From Jaltomata sinuosa (Eukaryota; Streptophyta; Magnoliopsida; Solanales; Solanaceae): a stretch of 64,000 nucleotides of DNA. The translations under genes and the position numbers were made by a program. Under the pieces are notes generated by a model. That model was not told where the DNA came from, did not search any database, and saw only the letters and a list, made by a program, of their open reading frames with translations. The stretch is from positions 94,811 to 158,810 of the forward strand of contig QJPP01002915.1 in assembly GCA_003996215.1 (NCBI GenBank), written 5' to 3'. Of the stretch, positions 21,076 to 32,030 are shown in pieces; position 1 is the stretch's first letter; each line of letters begins with the position of its first letter.

Positions 21076-23010
21076 CCCCCATAAAGGTCCCCAGAAAATA
21101 CGAGTCATAGGATGACCCATCCTTCTGGACGATGGGTCATCATCCCATCTGACATCCTTGAAGATCAGAGAGCCCCAAATCCCACAAGGCAAATCACGAG
21201 TCGACAGGCCAGTCCATCTTTCAGAAGCACGGACCATAGTGTCACTCGTGGAATGCATTTCCAGTAGATCCCCAGTAAGTGATAGTGGAAACCACGGATC
21301 ACGTTGACGGTCCGTCCCTTTGGATGATAGACCGTAGATCGACTCGTGGTCCCTGAATTTGACTTTTTCCTGTATTTTCCTAATTAATTCCCAAGGGTAT
21401 TTTAGTCATTACCCACTCTTTTAACTCCTAAGTGAGGTCATTTTGACCATTTTTATTAGGGTTTCTACACCTATTAGCCTAAGTCCCTTCTCATTACCTC
21501 ATTCATCTTCCAAAAAGGAAAAGAACTCTCTCAAGATCAAGGTCTCAAGGTCTCAAGGTCTCAAGCTCCAAGTTCAACTCACCCATTCTTTTAAATTTCA
21601 AGTAGGTTATCTTCAATCAAGGTATGTGGGTATTCAACAATGGGTTCCTTTCACCCTTGTGCCCAAAAGCCCCAATTCTTATTTTGAATTATGAACTTGT
21701 GAAATTAGGGTTTTGATCTAAATACAGGAAGACATGAAATCAGTTTCTATGCATCAATTCATGGTTTCTCATGGTTAATTTATGATTTGAATAAGATCCC
21801 TTAATTGGTTTCAAAATCCCATGCATTAAAGTTGATTTCTAGCATGATTCTATTGAATTGCATTTTTTCAAGAGAAAGTTCACATGTTTAGATAACATGT
21901 CTTTATGTATTTATGAAATTGCATGCCTAATTCTTTAAGTATGAATTTAAGAAGAAAAAGTATGTTTTGAATTATGATTATGCTAAGCTTCAAGAACTTA
22001 TGCTATGAGAATTGCATGATGCCCGATGTATTTTCATGCTTTTAAAACAAGATTTGGCATGAGATTGTGCTACTATGAAATTATGAGCTATCTATATATG
22101 TTTTGGGAGAAGTATTTAGCACTAAGCGACGAGGGTTCGATTACCCAAGTCCAAAACTACGTTCCCTGCGTAGGTTATGAAATAAAGTGCCCTATGGGCT
22201 TACGAGAGTGGTACCATATATTGATCACAGTGTCCTGTGCTTAGCGAGCTTTAGGATAGCTTTGCCAACTAGGGTTATATAGTTGGGTATGGTGACTCGT
22301 TCCTTGGCACGGTTCAAGTCAGCTTTGCTAATTAGGGTTATATAGTTAGATTCTATGTAGATCGCATGGTCAATTGTCGGTTATAAGAAACTCCTTTAAG
22401 AATGTTTTGACTTGTTTGAGCTTATGAAATCTATTTCAAAGTTTGATTCTTATCTCATATTTATTATTCAAGTTATGATATTTACTTATGATATCCCTTT
22501 TATGCATGAACTCAGTTTTAAGCACGTTTTAAGCATGTTTTAAACATGATTATGTATATCTCACATACTCGGTACATCCTATAATACTGATGCATATTTT
22601 GCGTTGCACTCTCTTGATGATGCAGATTCAGGTTCCTTCCCTCAGACACGTGGCTAGAGATTTCAGGCCATTCCTAGTCCGCTGTTGGTGAGTCCTCATA
22701 GTCTGAGGGCTAGTTATGATCTTAGTTATTTTATGGTTATTTACTTCCGTACCTTGAGTTAGATAGGGTCTTATCCTAGCAAATCCTTATGCTATATGTA
22801 GAGGCTTTTCAGACATAGACAGTATTTGAGTCTCTTCCTTGGAGTTGTATGTCTTTTGACTCGATTATATATATGTTTAATTTTGATTCTTCTTAATATG
22901 CTTCCGCTTATCTATGGTTTTTCTTGAGTATGCTATGACCAAAGGTTAAGTTGGAGCACTTGTGCTCAAGATCCCGTGTTACGTCCAGGGGGTAGCCTCA
23001 GGGCGTGACA
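21076..23010 (+). repeat. 5' LTR of chromovirus, left end missing
   Basis: It is collinear with 27253-29160 and ends CAGGGCGTGACA. The first 228 bp (27025-27252 in the 3' LTR) are absent, and no trace of them is found left of the Athila block at 13192. ORFs inside are chance. Confidence 0.88.
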
Positions 23011-23013
23011 AAC

Positions 23014-23027
23014 TTGATATCAGAGTC
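23014..23027 (+). other. Degenerate initiator tRNA-Met primer-binding site
   Basis: TTGATATCAGAGTC lies three bases after the LTR end at 23010 and differs by two transitions from the TGGTATCAGAGC consensus, in keeping with the age of the element. Confidence 0.75.
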
Positions 23028-23218
23028 AGGTTCAAGAGTCCTAGGATGTCTAAAAAGCCGCATCGAGTAGAGTCTACTTCATGTGTGTGAAGCACGCCAC
23101 ACTTATGAGGGGGAAGCTATGAGATGTCTTAGAAAAACTTCACTCCTTTCATGATCACATCGTGCGTTAGAGTTTGGCTCTAGTATTCCTCTAATCCTTA
23201 CCTTGTACATTTTAGATT

Positions 23219-23780
23219 ATGCCTCAACGTGCTATGCCTCACCGAGCCGCTCAGAATGCTGCTCCTCCAGTTCCGGCCCTTGAGGTCATGAATTAGGAAT
23301 TCAGGAACGCCATCCATTTGCTAGCCCAGGCCATAGCTGCTCAGGCCAACTATCCGGCTCCTGGCCCCGTCCACCCTCAAGTTGGGGTAGTGGCCCGGGT
23401 CCATGATTTTGTCTAAATGAACCCACCTTAATTTTGGGGTTCGAAGGTGAGTGAGGATCCACTTAGCTTTATTGATGAAGTGAAGAAAATCTTTGATGTT
23501 ATGCAAGTGGGTGATGTTGATTATGTGGATCTCGCGTCCTATTAACTCAAGGATGTAGCCCATATCTGGTTCATGCAATGGAAAGAGTCTAGAGCTAGGG
23601 ATGAGGTCCCTATGACTTGGGAGGGTTTCGAGAGGGCCTTCCTCGATCGGTTATTTCCCCGAGAATTGAGGCGGGTGAAAGCCGAAGAGTTTTTGAACTT
23701 GAGACAGGGATCCATCAGTCCAGGAGTACAGTTTGAGGTTCACTCAGCTCTTCAGATACACTTCTACTATGGTGGCTGAC
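23219..23780 (+). pseudogene. gag pseudogene of the chromovirus
   Basis: The frame begins MPQRAMPHRAAQNAAPP, followed by a short helix (AIHLLAQAIAAQANYP) and the capsid core KVSEDPLSFIDEVKKIF and WEGFERAFLDRLFPREL. It is broken by stops near 23298, 23415, 23433 and 23543. After about 23730 the homology jumps toward pol, so the gag C-terminus, zinc knuckle and protease are deleted. Confidence 0.8.
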
Positions 23781-23799
23781 CCAAAGGATCAGATGAGCA

Positions 23800-24555
23800 A
23801 GTTGTGGGTTATGTTTATCATATAGTTCAGGTTGTGGACACGGAGTCCGGAACCCCATCCCTTCAGTTTGTTCCTGTTGTGAATGAGTTCCCAGAAGTGT
23901 TTCCTGAGAATTTGCCCAGAGTCCCTCCCAAGCGAGAAATTGACTTTGGGATAGATCTTCTTCCATATATGAATCCTATCTCTATCCCTCCCTATAGAAT
24001 GGCTCCAGCGGAACTTAAGAAATTGAAGGATCGGTTGAAGGATCTTCTTGATAAGGGTTTCATCAGGCCTAGCATTTCTCCATGGGGTGCCCCAGTTTTG
24101 TTAGTTCAGAAGAAAGATGGTTCTCTTAGAATATGTTTTGACTACCGTCAGTTGAACAAGGTCACCATCAAGAATAAGTATCCTATTCCTAGGATTGATG
24201 ACTTGTTCGATCAACTTCAGGGTGCTAGTTTCTTCTCTAAAATTGACCTTAGATCCGGTTATCATTAGCTTCGTGTTCGGGAGTGTGATATTTTGAAGAC
24301 AACCTTCAGGACTCGGTATGGTCATTATGAATATGTTGTTATGTCTTTTGGTCTAACGAATGCTCCTACAGCTTTTATGGATTTAATGAATCGTGTGTTC
24401 AAGCAGTATTTGGATATGTTTGGGATTATTTTCATTGATGATATACTTATCTACTCTCGAAGTGAGGAGGAGTATGCGGACCATTTGAAAGTTGTTTTGC
24501 AAACTCTCAAGGACCAGCAGTTATTTGCTAAGTTTAGCATGTGTGAGTTCTAGAT
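23800..24555 (+). pseudogene. Reverse transcriptase pseudogene of the chromovirus
   Basis: The segment runs from [15 protein letters not shown] through [44 protein letters not shown] and [15 protein letters not shown] to the catalytic FIDDILIYS near 24430-24460. One TAG at about 24267 replaces the glutamine usual after the YH of [11 protein letters not shown], and another at about 24553 replaces a tryptophan, after which the frame shifts. The aspartates of the catalytic box are retained. It would have copied element RNA into DNA in cytoplasmic particles. Confidence 0.85.
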
Positions 24556-24559
24556 GCAA

Positions 24560-25230
24560 TCCGTTGCTTTTGGGTCATATTGTGACTAGAGATAGTATTC
24601 GGGCTGATTCTCAAAAGATTGAGGCAGTAAAGGATTGGCCTAGACCCACTTCTCCGTCTGATATTAAGAGCTTTTTGGGTTTGGATGGTTACTACAGGAG
24701 ATTTGTGGAGGCATTTTCTTTCATTGCTGCCCCTTTGACTCGATTGACTCAGAAGAAGGTGAAATTTCAGTGGTCTGATTTGTGTGAGAAGAACTTTCAG
24801 GAATTGAAGACTAGATTGACCACAGCTCCAGTGTTAGCTCTACCTGAGGGCCTAGATGACTTTGTTGTGTATTGTGATGCTTCTCCGATTGGTTTGGGTT
24901 GTGTTTTGATGCAACATGGTAAAGTGATTGCTTATGCATCTAGACAACTTAAGGTTCATGATAAGAACTACGCTACTCATGATCTTGAGCTAGCAGCCAT
25001 GGTTTTTCCTTTGAAGATTTTGAGGCATTACTTGAATGGGGTGCACGTGGATGTATTCACCGATTATAAGAGTCTTTAGTATGTGTTCACTCAGAAGGAA
25101 TTGAATTTGCGACAAATAAAATGGCTTGAGCTTCTTAAGGACTATGACATGAGTGTGCTTTACCATCCGGGTAAGGCAAATGTTATGGCAGATGCGCTTA
25201 GCAGATTGTCCATGGGTAGTGTGTCTTCTG
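24560..25230 (+). pseudogene. RNase H region of the chromovirus pol
   Basis: In a frame different from the RT segment, [15 protein letters not shown] closes the RT connection. It is followed by [42 protein letters not shown], a TAG at about 25078 where glutamine is usual, and [15 protein letters not shown]. The acidic RNase H residues D, E and D are visible. The domain degrades the RNA strand during reverse transcription. Confidence 0.85.
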
Positions 25231-26790
25231 TAGAAGACAGAAAGAAGGAATTGGTTAAGGAGGTTTATACGCTTGCCCGGTTGGGAGTTCGCCTTATGGA
25301 CTCGACCGATGGTGGGGTTATTGTGCAGAATGGTTCCGAATCATCCTTGGTAGCAGAAGTGAAGGCAATGCAATACAGCGATCCCATTTTGCTTCAGCTA
25401 AACGGTGCAGTCCATCCGCAGAGGGTTAAGGTTTTCTCCCGGGGGGAGATGGTGTGCTTCGTTATCAGGGTTGACTATGTGTTACAGATGTAGATGGGTT
25501 GAGACAACAGATTTTGACTGAGGCTCATAGTTCCAGATATTCCATTCACCCTGGTGCCACCAAGATGTACCGTTATCTACGGGAAATCTTTTGGTGGAAT
25601 GGCATGAAGAGGGACATAGCCAGTTTTGTGGCTAAGTGTCCCAACTGTCAGCAAGTGAAGGTAGAGCATCAGTGACTGGGTGGCATGATTCAGGATATTG
25701 ACCTTCCCACTTGGAAATAGGAAGCTATCAATATGGACTTGATTACTAGGTTGCCTCGTACTCGAAGTCAACATGATTCTATTTGGGTGATTGTCGATCG
25801 GATGACCAAGTCATCCCACTTCTTGGTTGTTAAGACTATGGATTCAGCAGACGATTATGCCAGACTCTACATCTGGGAGATAGTCTTATTGCATGGTGTC
25901 CTATTGTCCATCATTTCAGATATAGGTACTCAGTTTACTTCTCAGTTTTTGAGATCATTCCAGAAAGGTCTTGGTACTCAGGTGAAGCTTAGCACATTTT
26001 TTCACCCTCAGACAGATGGCCAGGCAGAGCATACCATTCAGACTTTGGATGATATGTTGAGAGCTTATGTGATTGATTTCAAAGGTAATTGGGATGATCA
26101 CTTACCTCTTATCGAGTTTTCCTACAACAACAGCTTTCACTATAGTATCTAGATGGCTCCTTATGAGGCACTTTAAGGCCAGAGGTGTAGATCTCCTATT
26201 GGTTGGTTTGAGGTAGGTGAGGCAGCTTTGATTGGTCCCGATTTGGTTCATGAGACTATAGATAAAGTTCAGCTCGTTAGGGAAAGGTTAAAGACCGCTC
26301 AGAGTCGACAAAAATTGTATGCAGATATGAGGAGAAGGGAGTTGGATTTTGAAGTCGATGATTGGGTTTTTCTGAAGGTGTCCCTCATGAAAGATGTGAT
26401 GAGGTTCGGCAAGAAAGGGAAGCTTAGTCCCCGTTTTGTAGGTCCTTATCGGATTCTGAGGAGAGTTGGTAGCATTGCTTATGAGTTCGATTTGCCAACG
26501 GAGTTAGAAGCGGTTCATCTAGTTTTCCATGTTTCCTTGTTAAAGAAGTGTGTTGGTGATCCGACCTTGATTGTTCCTTTGGAGGATGTAGGTGTGAAGG
26601 ATATTCTCACTTATGAGGAGGTTCCCGTAGAGATCCTTGATCGTCAGATTCGAAGGTTGAGAAACAAAGAAGTCACTTCGGTAAAAGTTCTTTGGAAAAA
26701 TCAGATTGTTGAAGGAGCTACCTAGGAAGCGGAATCAACCATGAAAGCCAAGTACCCTCATCTCTTTCCTTCCAATTCCATTCCAGCTTG
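25231..26790 (+). pseudogene. Integrase with chromodomain-like end, chromovirus pol
   Basis: The zinc-binding HHCC region is at about 25525-25660 (YSIHPGATKMY, CPNCQQVK). The DDE core has D in NMDLITRL, D in [13 protein letters not shown] and E in [13 protein letters not shown]. The C-terminal part includes FGKKGKLSPRFVGPYRIL and VHLVFHVSLLKK and ends in a chromodomain-like segment (VEILDRQIRRLRNKEV). Stops at about 25674, 25719, 26150, 26175 and 26723, plus a frameshift near 25490, inactivate it. Most stops are consistent with C-to-T or G-to-A change from Gln, Arg or Trp codons. Confidence 0.85.
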
Positions 26791-27013
26791 AGGTACTAGT
26801 TTCCTACTTAGTATGTTCCTCCGATCCTATTCCATCCGCTGCTCTCACAATCCTAGCATGCATTCCTATTTTTGAAGTTGATTCAATCATGTTATAAGTT
26901 AAAAAGTTCAGTCTTCATGTTTATTCCTTGATTTCCATGATTTGTTACTGGTTGGGATATTTTCTCTTCAGTTTTCCCTTGCTTAGTCTTCATTCGAGGA
27001 TGAATGATCCCAA

Positions 27014-27024
27014 CGGGGAGATAT
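27014..27024 (+). other. Polypurine tract of the chromovirus
   Basis: CGGGGAGATAT lies directly upstream of the 3' LTR start TGTAACACCCC. Its place and purine content fit the plus-strand primer. Confidence 0.7.
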
Positions 27025-29160
27025 TGTAACACCCCGGAACTTGATTCATCTTTTAAACTTGTTTTTTTAAAGACTTGTAATCTTCCCAGGAATCACGGAT
27101 CATAAGACGGACCATAGTCCTGGACCACGGCCCTTGGTCTGACCCGCGATCTGTCCTTGGCAGTGTTGCCTTCCCAGTCTACGAGTCACTTCACGGCTCA
27201 TGGTTTGAAACCATGATCTGTCCTGTTAACTCGTAGTCCAAGTTCCAGAGGACCCCCATGAAGGTCCCCAGAAAAGACGAGTCATAGGACGACCCTTCCT
27301 TCTGGATGATGGGTCATCGTCTCATCCGACATCCTTGAAGATCATAGAGCCCCAATTCTATCAAGGCAAACCACGAGTCGACAGGCTGGTCCGTCGTTTG
27401 GAAGCACGGACCATAGTGTGACTCGTGGAATGCATTTCCAGTAGACCCCCAGTAAGTGACAGTGGAAACCACGGATCACGTTGATGGTCCATTCCTTTGG
27501 ATGACGGACCGTAGATCGATTCGTGGTCCCTGAAGTCGACTTTTTCCAGCTTTTTCTAATTATTTCCAAGGGGAATTTTAGTCATTACCCACTCTTTTAA
27601 CTCCTAAGTGAGGTCGTTTTTATTAATTTTAGTAGGGTTTCTACACCTATTAGCGTAATTCCCTTCTCATTACCTTATTCATCTTCCAAAAAGGAAAAGA
27701 ACTCTCTCAAGCTCAAGGTCTCAAGCTCCATGTTCAAGTCTCCCATTCTTTCAATTTAAAGTGGGTTATCTTCAATCAAGGTATGTGGGTATTCAACAAT
27801 GGGTCCCTTTCACCCGTGTGCCCAAAAACCCCAATTCTTATTTTGAATTATGAACTTGTGAAATTAGGGTTTTGATCTAAATTAGGGAATACTTATGAAA
27901 TCAGTTTCTATGCACCAATTCATGGTTTCTCATGGTTAATTTATGATTTGAATAAGATTCCTTAATTGGTTTTAAAAGCCCATGCTTTAAATTTGATTTC
28001 TAGCATGATTCCATTGAATTGCATGTTTTCAAGAGAAAGTTCACATGTTTAGATAACATGTCTTTATGTATTTATGAAATTACATGCCTAATTCTTTAAG
28101 TATGAATTTAAGAAGGAAAAGTATGTTTTGAATTATGTCTATGCTAAGCTTCAAGAACTTATGATATGAGAATTGCATGATGCCTGATGTGTTTTCATGC
28201 TTTTCAAACAAGATTTGGCATGCGATTGTGCTACTATGAAATTATGAGCTATCTATATATGTTTTGGGAGTAGTATTTAGCACCGAGCAATGAGGGTTCG
28301 GTTACCCAAGTCCAAAACTACGTTGCCAGCGTAGGTTATGAAATCAAGTGCCCTATGGGCTTATGAGAATGGTACCACATTTTGATCATCATGTCCTGTG
28401 CTTAGCGGGCATTAGGACAGCTTTGCCAACTAGGGTTATATAGTTGGGTTTGGTGACTCGTTCCTTGGCACGGTTCAAGTCAGTTTTACTATCTAGGGTT
28501 ATATAGTTAGATTTCATGTAGCTCACATGGTCTATTGTCGGTTATAAGAAACTCCCTTAAGAATGTTTTGACTTGTTTGAGCTTATGATAAATGTTTCGA
28601 AGTTTGATTCTTATCTCTTGTTTACTATTCAAGTTATGATATTTACTTATGATATCCCTTTTATGCAAGAACTCAGTTTTAAGCATGTTTTCAACATGAT
28701 CATGTATATCTCACATACTCGGTACATGCTATAGTACTGACGCATATTTTGTGCTGCATCCTCTTGATAATGCAGATTCAGGTTCCTTCCCTCAGACACG
28801 TGGCTAGAGATTTCAGGCCATTCCCAGTCCACTGTTGGTGAGTCCTCATAGTTCGAGGGCTAGTTATGATCTTAGTTAGTTTATGGTTATTTACTTTCGT
28901 ACCTTGAATTAGCTAGGGTCTTGTCCTAGCAACTCCTTATGTTATATGTAGAGGATTTTCAGACATAGACAGTATCCGAGTCTCTTCCTTGGAGTTGTAT
29001 GTCTTTTGACTCGGTTATCTATATGTTTGGTTTTGATTCTTCTTACTATGCTTCCGCTTATCTATGGTTTTGCTTGAGTATGCTATGACCAAGGGTTAAT
29101 CTAGAGCACTTGTGCTCCAGATCCCGTGTTACGTCCAGGGGGTAGCCTCGGGGCGTGACA
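27025..29160 (+). repeat. 3' LTR of the chromovirus (complete, 2.14 kb)
   Basis: It begins TGTAACACCCCGG and ends CGGGGCGTGACA. Several half-palindromic words around ACGGACC and GGTCCGT occupy the first 500 bp. It is the complete version of the truncated 5' LTR. Confidence 0.9.
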
Positions 29161-30521
29161 TAGATAGCGACCTCATGCTAAGCACGACTTAGATTAGTTG
29201 TATAGCCCCTTATAGCTTATCTTGCTCATCGCTGGGGCTACTTGAGTATTGTGATTGCCTTTGGGGCTATGTGCTTTGGCGTGATTACATTGTACGAAAT
29301 CTAAGGTTTAGTATATGTGACCCTTGGGGGACCCTTGGGTCTAGTTGGGAATGATGTTTGAAACATGAAGGATGCTCAAGACATAAGAAATGTGATTGAT
29401 TATAGCTGCTATAGACTCTAGTCTAGCGTGCCGCTATAGAGTCATTCGTAGAAATTCTAGATTGGTGTTATCCCACTAGAAGTTGACGAGAAAAGTGTGT
29501 TAAGGCTATTCCCTCCTTTAGGCAAGTTTCCTTAAAGCTTAACGAATAATAAAGCTAGTTGTTATAGCCAAATTACTCGTAGACTTATTCGATTTAGTTG
29601 GTTGCTTGACTTGATATAGTCATCCCTCATGGGGATCCATATTCTATTGATAGTGACTTTGAGCTTAGATATAACTTAGAGATTATTTGTATAGGTAGGT
29701 TATAACTATATGGCTTATCATTGGGCCATTTGATGGTTTGTTGTTGTCCTCGCGGCTAATAGTTAGTTGTAGAGATATGATTAGTGCCTTAGGGGTTATA
29801 TGCATGTTGCCTAAGGGGCTATTAAGATGATTTGAAGCCTATGAGCTACTCTGATTGCTTACGGGGCTATAGTAGAGCCTACGTGCTTTTCTGATTGCCT
29901 AAGGGGCTATAATGAAGCATGTTCACTCACGGGCTATAATATTTGCCTAAAGAGGCTAGATTCAGGCTTACGAGCCAAAGAGTTGCCTTCGGGGCTATAT
30001 GATATGCTTTAAGGGCTTGCTATGAAGTGCCTTAGAGGCTAAATATGTTGCCTTTGGGGCTAGATATGTTGCCTATGGGGCTAAATATTTTATCTACGGG
30101 GCTAGATACAGATACAGGAGTCTTGTGTGCTCAGATACAGATATAGGAGCCTTGTGTGCTCGGATACAAATGAGAAGTGCCTTAGGGGCTAGATATACAA
30201 TTGTCTTCGGGGCTATACATATATATAGTTGCCTTTGAGGTTATGTGTAGAGTGCCTGAGGGGCTATAGAGAAGTATGATTTCCTATGGGGCTAGGGGAC
30301 TACCAACATGGGTATACATATTAAATTGGCACCTCTCGGGCTCATGGAGGCTCGGGTAGGTGGTCTTGTTTGTTGTTTGTACTTTCTATGCTTATGGGGG
30401 GGATTAGGTTATTATTGTATGATCTGTGTCATGAATAGTTAGATTGTATTATGATGATTATTGACCTTCTTCTCTGTGTACTTTGTTAGTTGATGATATT
30501 AGTTAGTTTGATTTAGATAAG
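29161..30521. repeat. LTR-like remnant with about eighteen GGGGCTA-type repeats
   Basis: Between about 29230 and 30300 the motif TGCCT(T/A)NGGGGCTA recurs about eighteen times in varied form, 15-60 bp apart. No ORF is convincing. It stops where the gag-protease element starts at 30522. I infer, without proof, that it and 36256-37124 are two parts of one older LTR split by that insertion. Confidence 0.5.
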
Positions 30522-31920
30522 TGATAACGTCCAAAACAACTCTCTGATTAAGGAGGTGGCTACGGTCGTTGCAAAACAAGTTACCCAACAAGAGTCGGGC
30601 TCGATTTTCCACAAGGATTGGACTTAAGATTCACCAAAATTCATAAATTAATTCACTCAAGCAAGCGTATTGTTTAGACAAAAAGTAAATGGGGGAATTG
30701 GTTTGAACAAGTAATCGAAAATTGTGAGCAATAAGAACGAGGTAACAAGATTGTTAATATCAAAGTTGGAGGGACTAGAGGTGTGCTTCTGATGGGGTCA
30801 TAACATTGGAATTGGGATTAATCACTCAACTTATGCTTAATTATAATGCGGGTAGCCTTGGTTAAAGTTATGTTCAAATGTTTTTCAACCAATCAAATAT
30901 ATATACCTTGGGTTCTTTCAAACCCCAAGGTTCAACAAATCAACCAAATAGCTTAAGTGGGTTGAGCTATTTCTAGCCTTAACCCTTAGACAGGAAATTC
31001 CTAAGTCAAGATATTTCTAGCCTCAACTTTTGGTAAGACATTCTCAAATCCTCACTATGAATTCTTACCCAATTATAGAACTTCTTTCTCAAGCAAAGAC
31101 CATAATTAGAAAGCTAAATCAATATTTGCAAGCATCAATTATTCAATTAAAACTTGAAAAATTCAATAAACTCACACATAATAATTAATAATAAGCACAA
31201 ATAATTAATACCCAATCCCAATCTCAAACATCCATCATTGTACATACCCCTAGAAAGGAAATTAGTTACTCATATTAAAGGAAAAAAGAAAATGTATACC
31301 AATTGGGTAATCCTCAATTCCATTCATAATCAGAAAACTAACTTCAATTCCAACCTTTGAATGGTTAACAATGGAGTTTTCATTATTTTCAAGGAAGAAG
31401 AAGCTAAAAGTTGTACTCTATATAGTGTACTCCATATTCTATACAAATTGGGGAAAAACTGAAAGAATATTCTTTGCACAACACCCAAAATTGTCATTGG
31501 AAGCTTTCCCAAATGCACAACTAATTTCTAGATAATTTTTCCCCTCGGGTTTGACTTGCATCTCCATTTGTGCGGGCACCTACGACTACATGTGAGGACT
31601 TATGGAATGCAGGTGCCAAGTCCCTCAGGTAATGTGAAATTTTCTCCTGTGGCTTCTCATGCGTTGGCACCTACAGCCGCATGTGCTGACTTGCGGCACG
31701 CAGGTGCCTAGTCTTTTAGGCAGTTTGCATGCTTTCTCCTGTGTTGGCACCTAGAACGCAGGTGCCATCTTATGGAACACATATCCCAACGCATGTCTCT
31801 TGACAGATTGTTTCTCTTCCGATCTTCTCTTGACTTAGCTTCCTTTAAAAGTTTATTTGGGTCAAATCCTCTTGTATCTTCACTTCACATGAATGTTTGC
31901 ATATAAGACAATAAAAGCAT
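30522..31920 (-). repeat. 3' LTR of the second Athila-type element, U3 start missing
   Basis: It is collinear with 34791 to about 36165 and then departs at about 31921. The missing end corresponds to about 36170-36255, including the TG terminus. Confidence 0.8.
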
Positions 31921-32030
31921 AAATCAATCCAAAACAATCTTCATGCATTTCTCAAACAATCCAAAAACAACAAAAGAGTGAAGTAAATAAATCAAAAATA
32001 CTTGGATTGCCTCCAAAGAAGCGCTTGATT

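Larger units (their letters stand above)
21076..29160 (+). mobile_element. Decayed Del/Tekay chromovirus
   Basis: Two direct LTR copies (21076-23010, lacking the first 228 bp, and 27025-29160) flank a tRNA-Met-type PBS, a gag fragment, reverse transcriptase, RNase H, integrase and a chromodomain-like end. The order RT, RNase H, integrase is that of Ty3/gypsy. The protease is deleted. Multiple stops and frameshifts show an old, inactive copy. TAGAT directly right of the 3' LTR would be one target-site copy, but the left one is lost with the missing LTR start. Confidence 0.88.
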
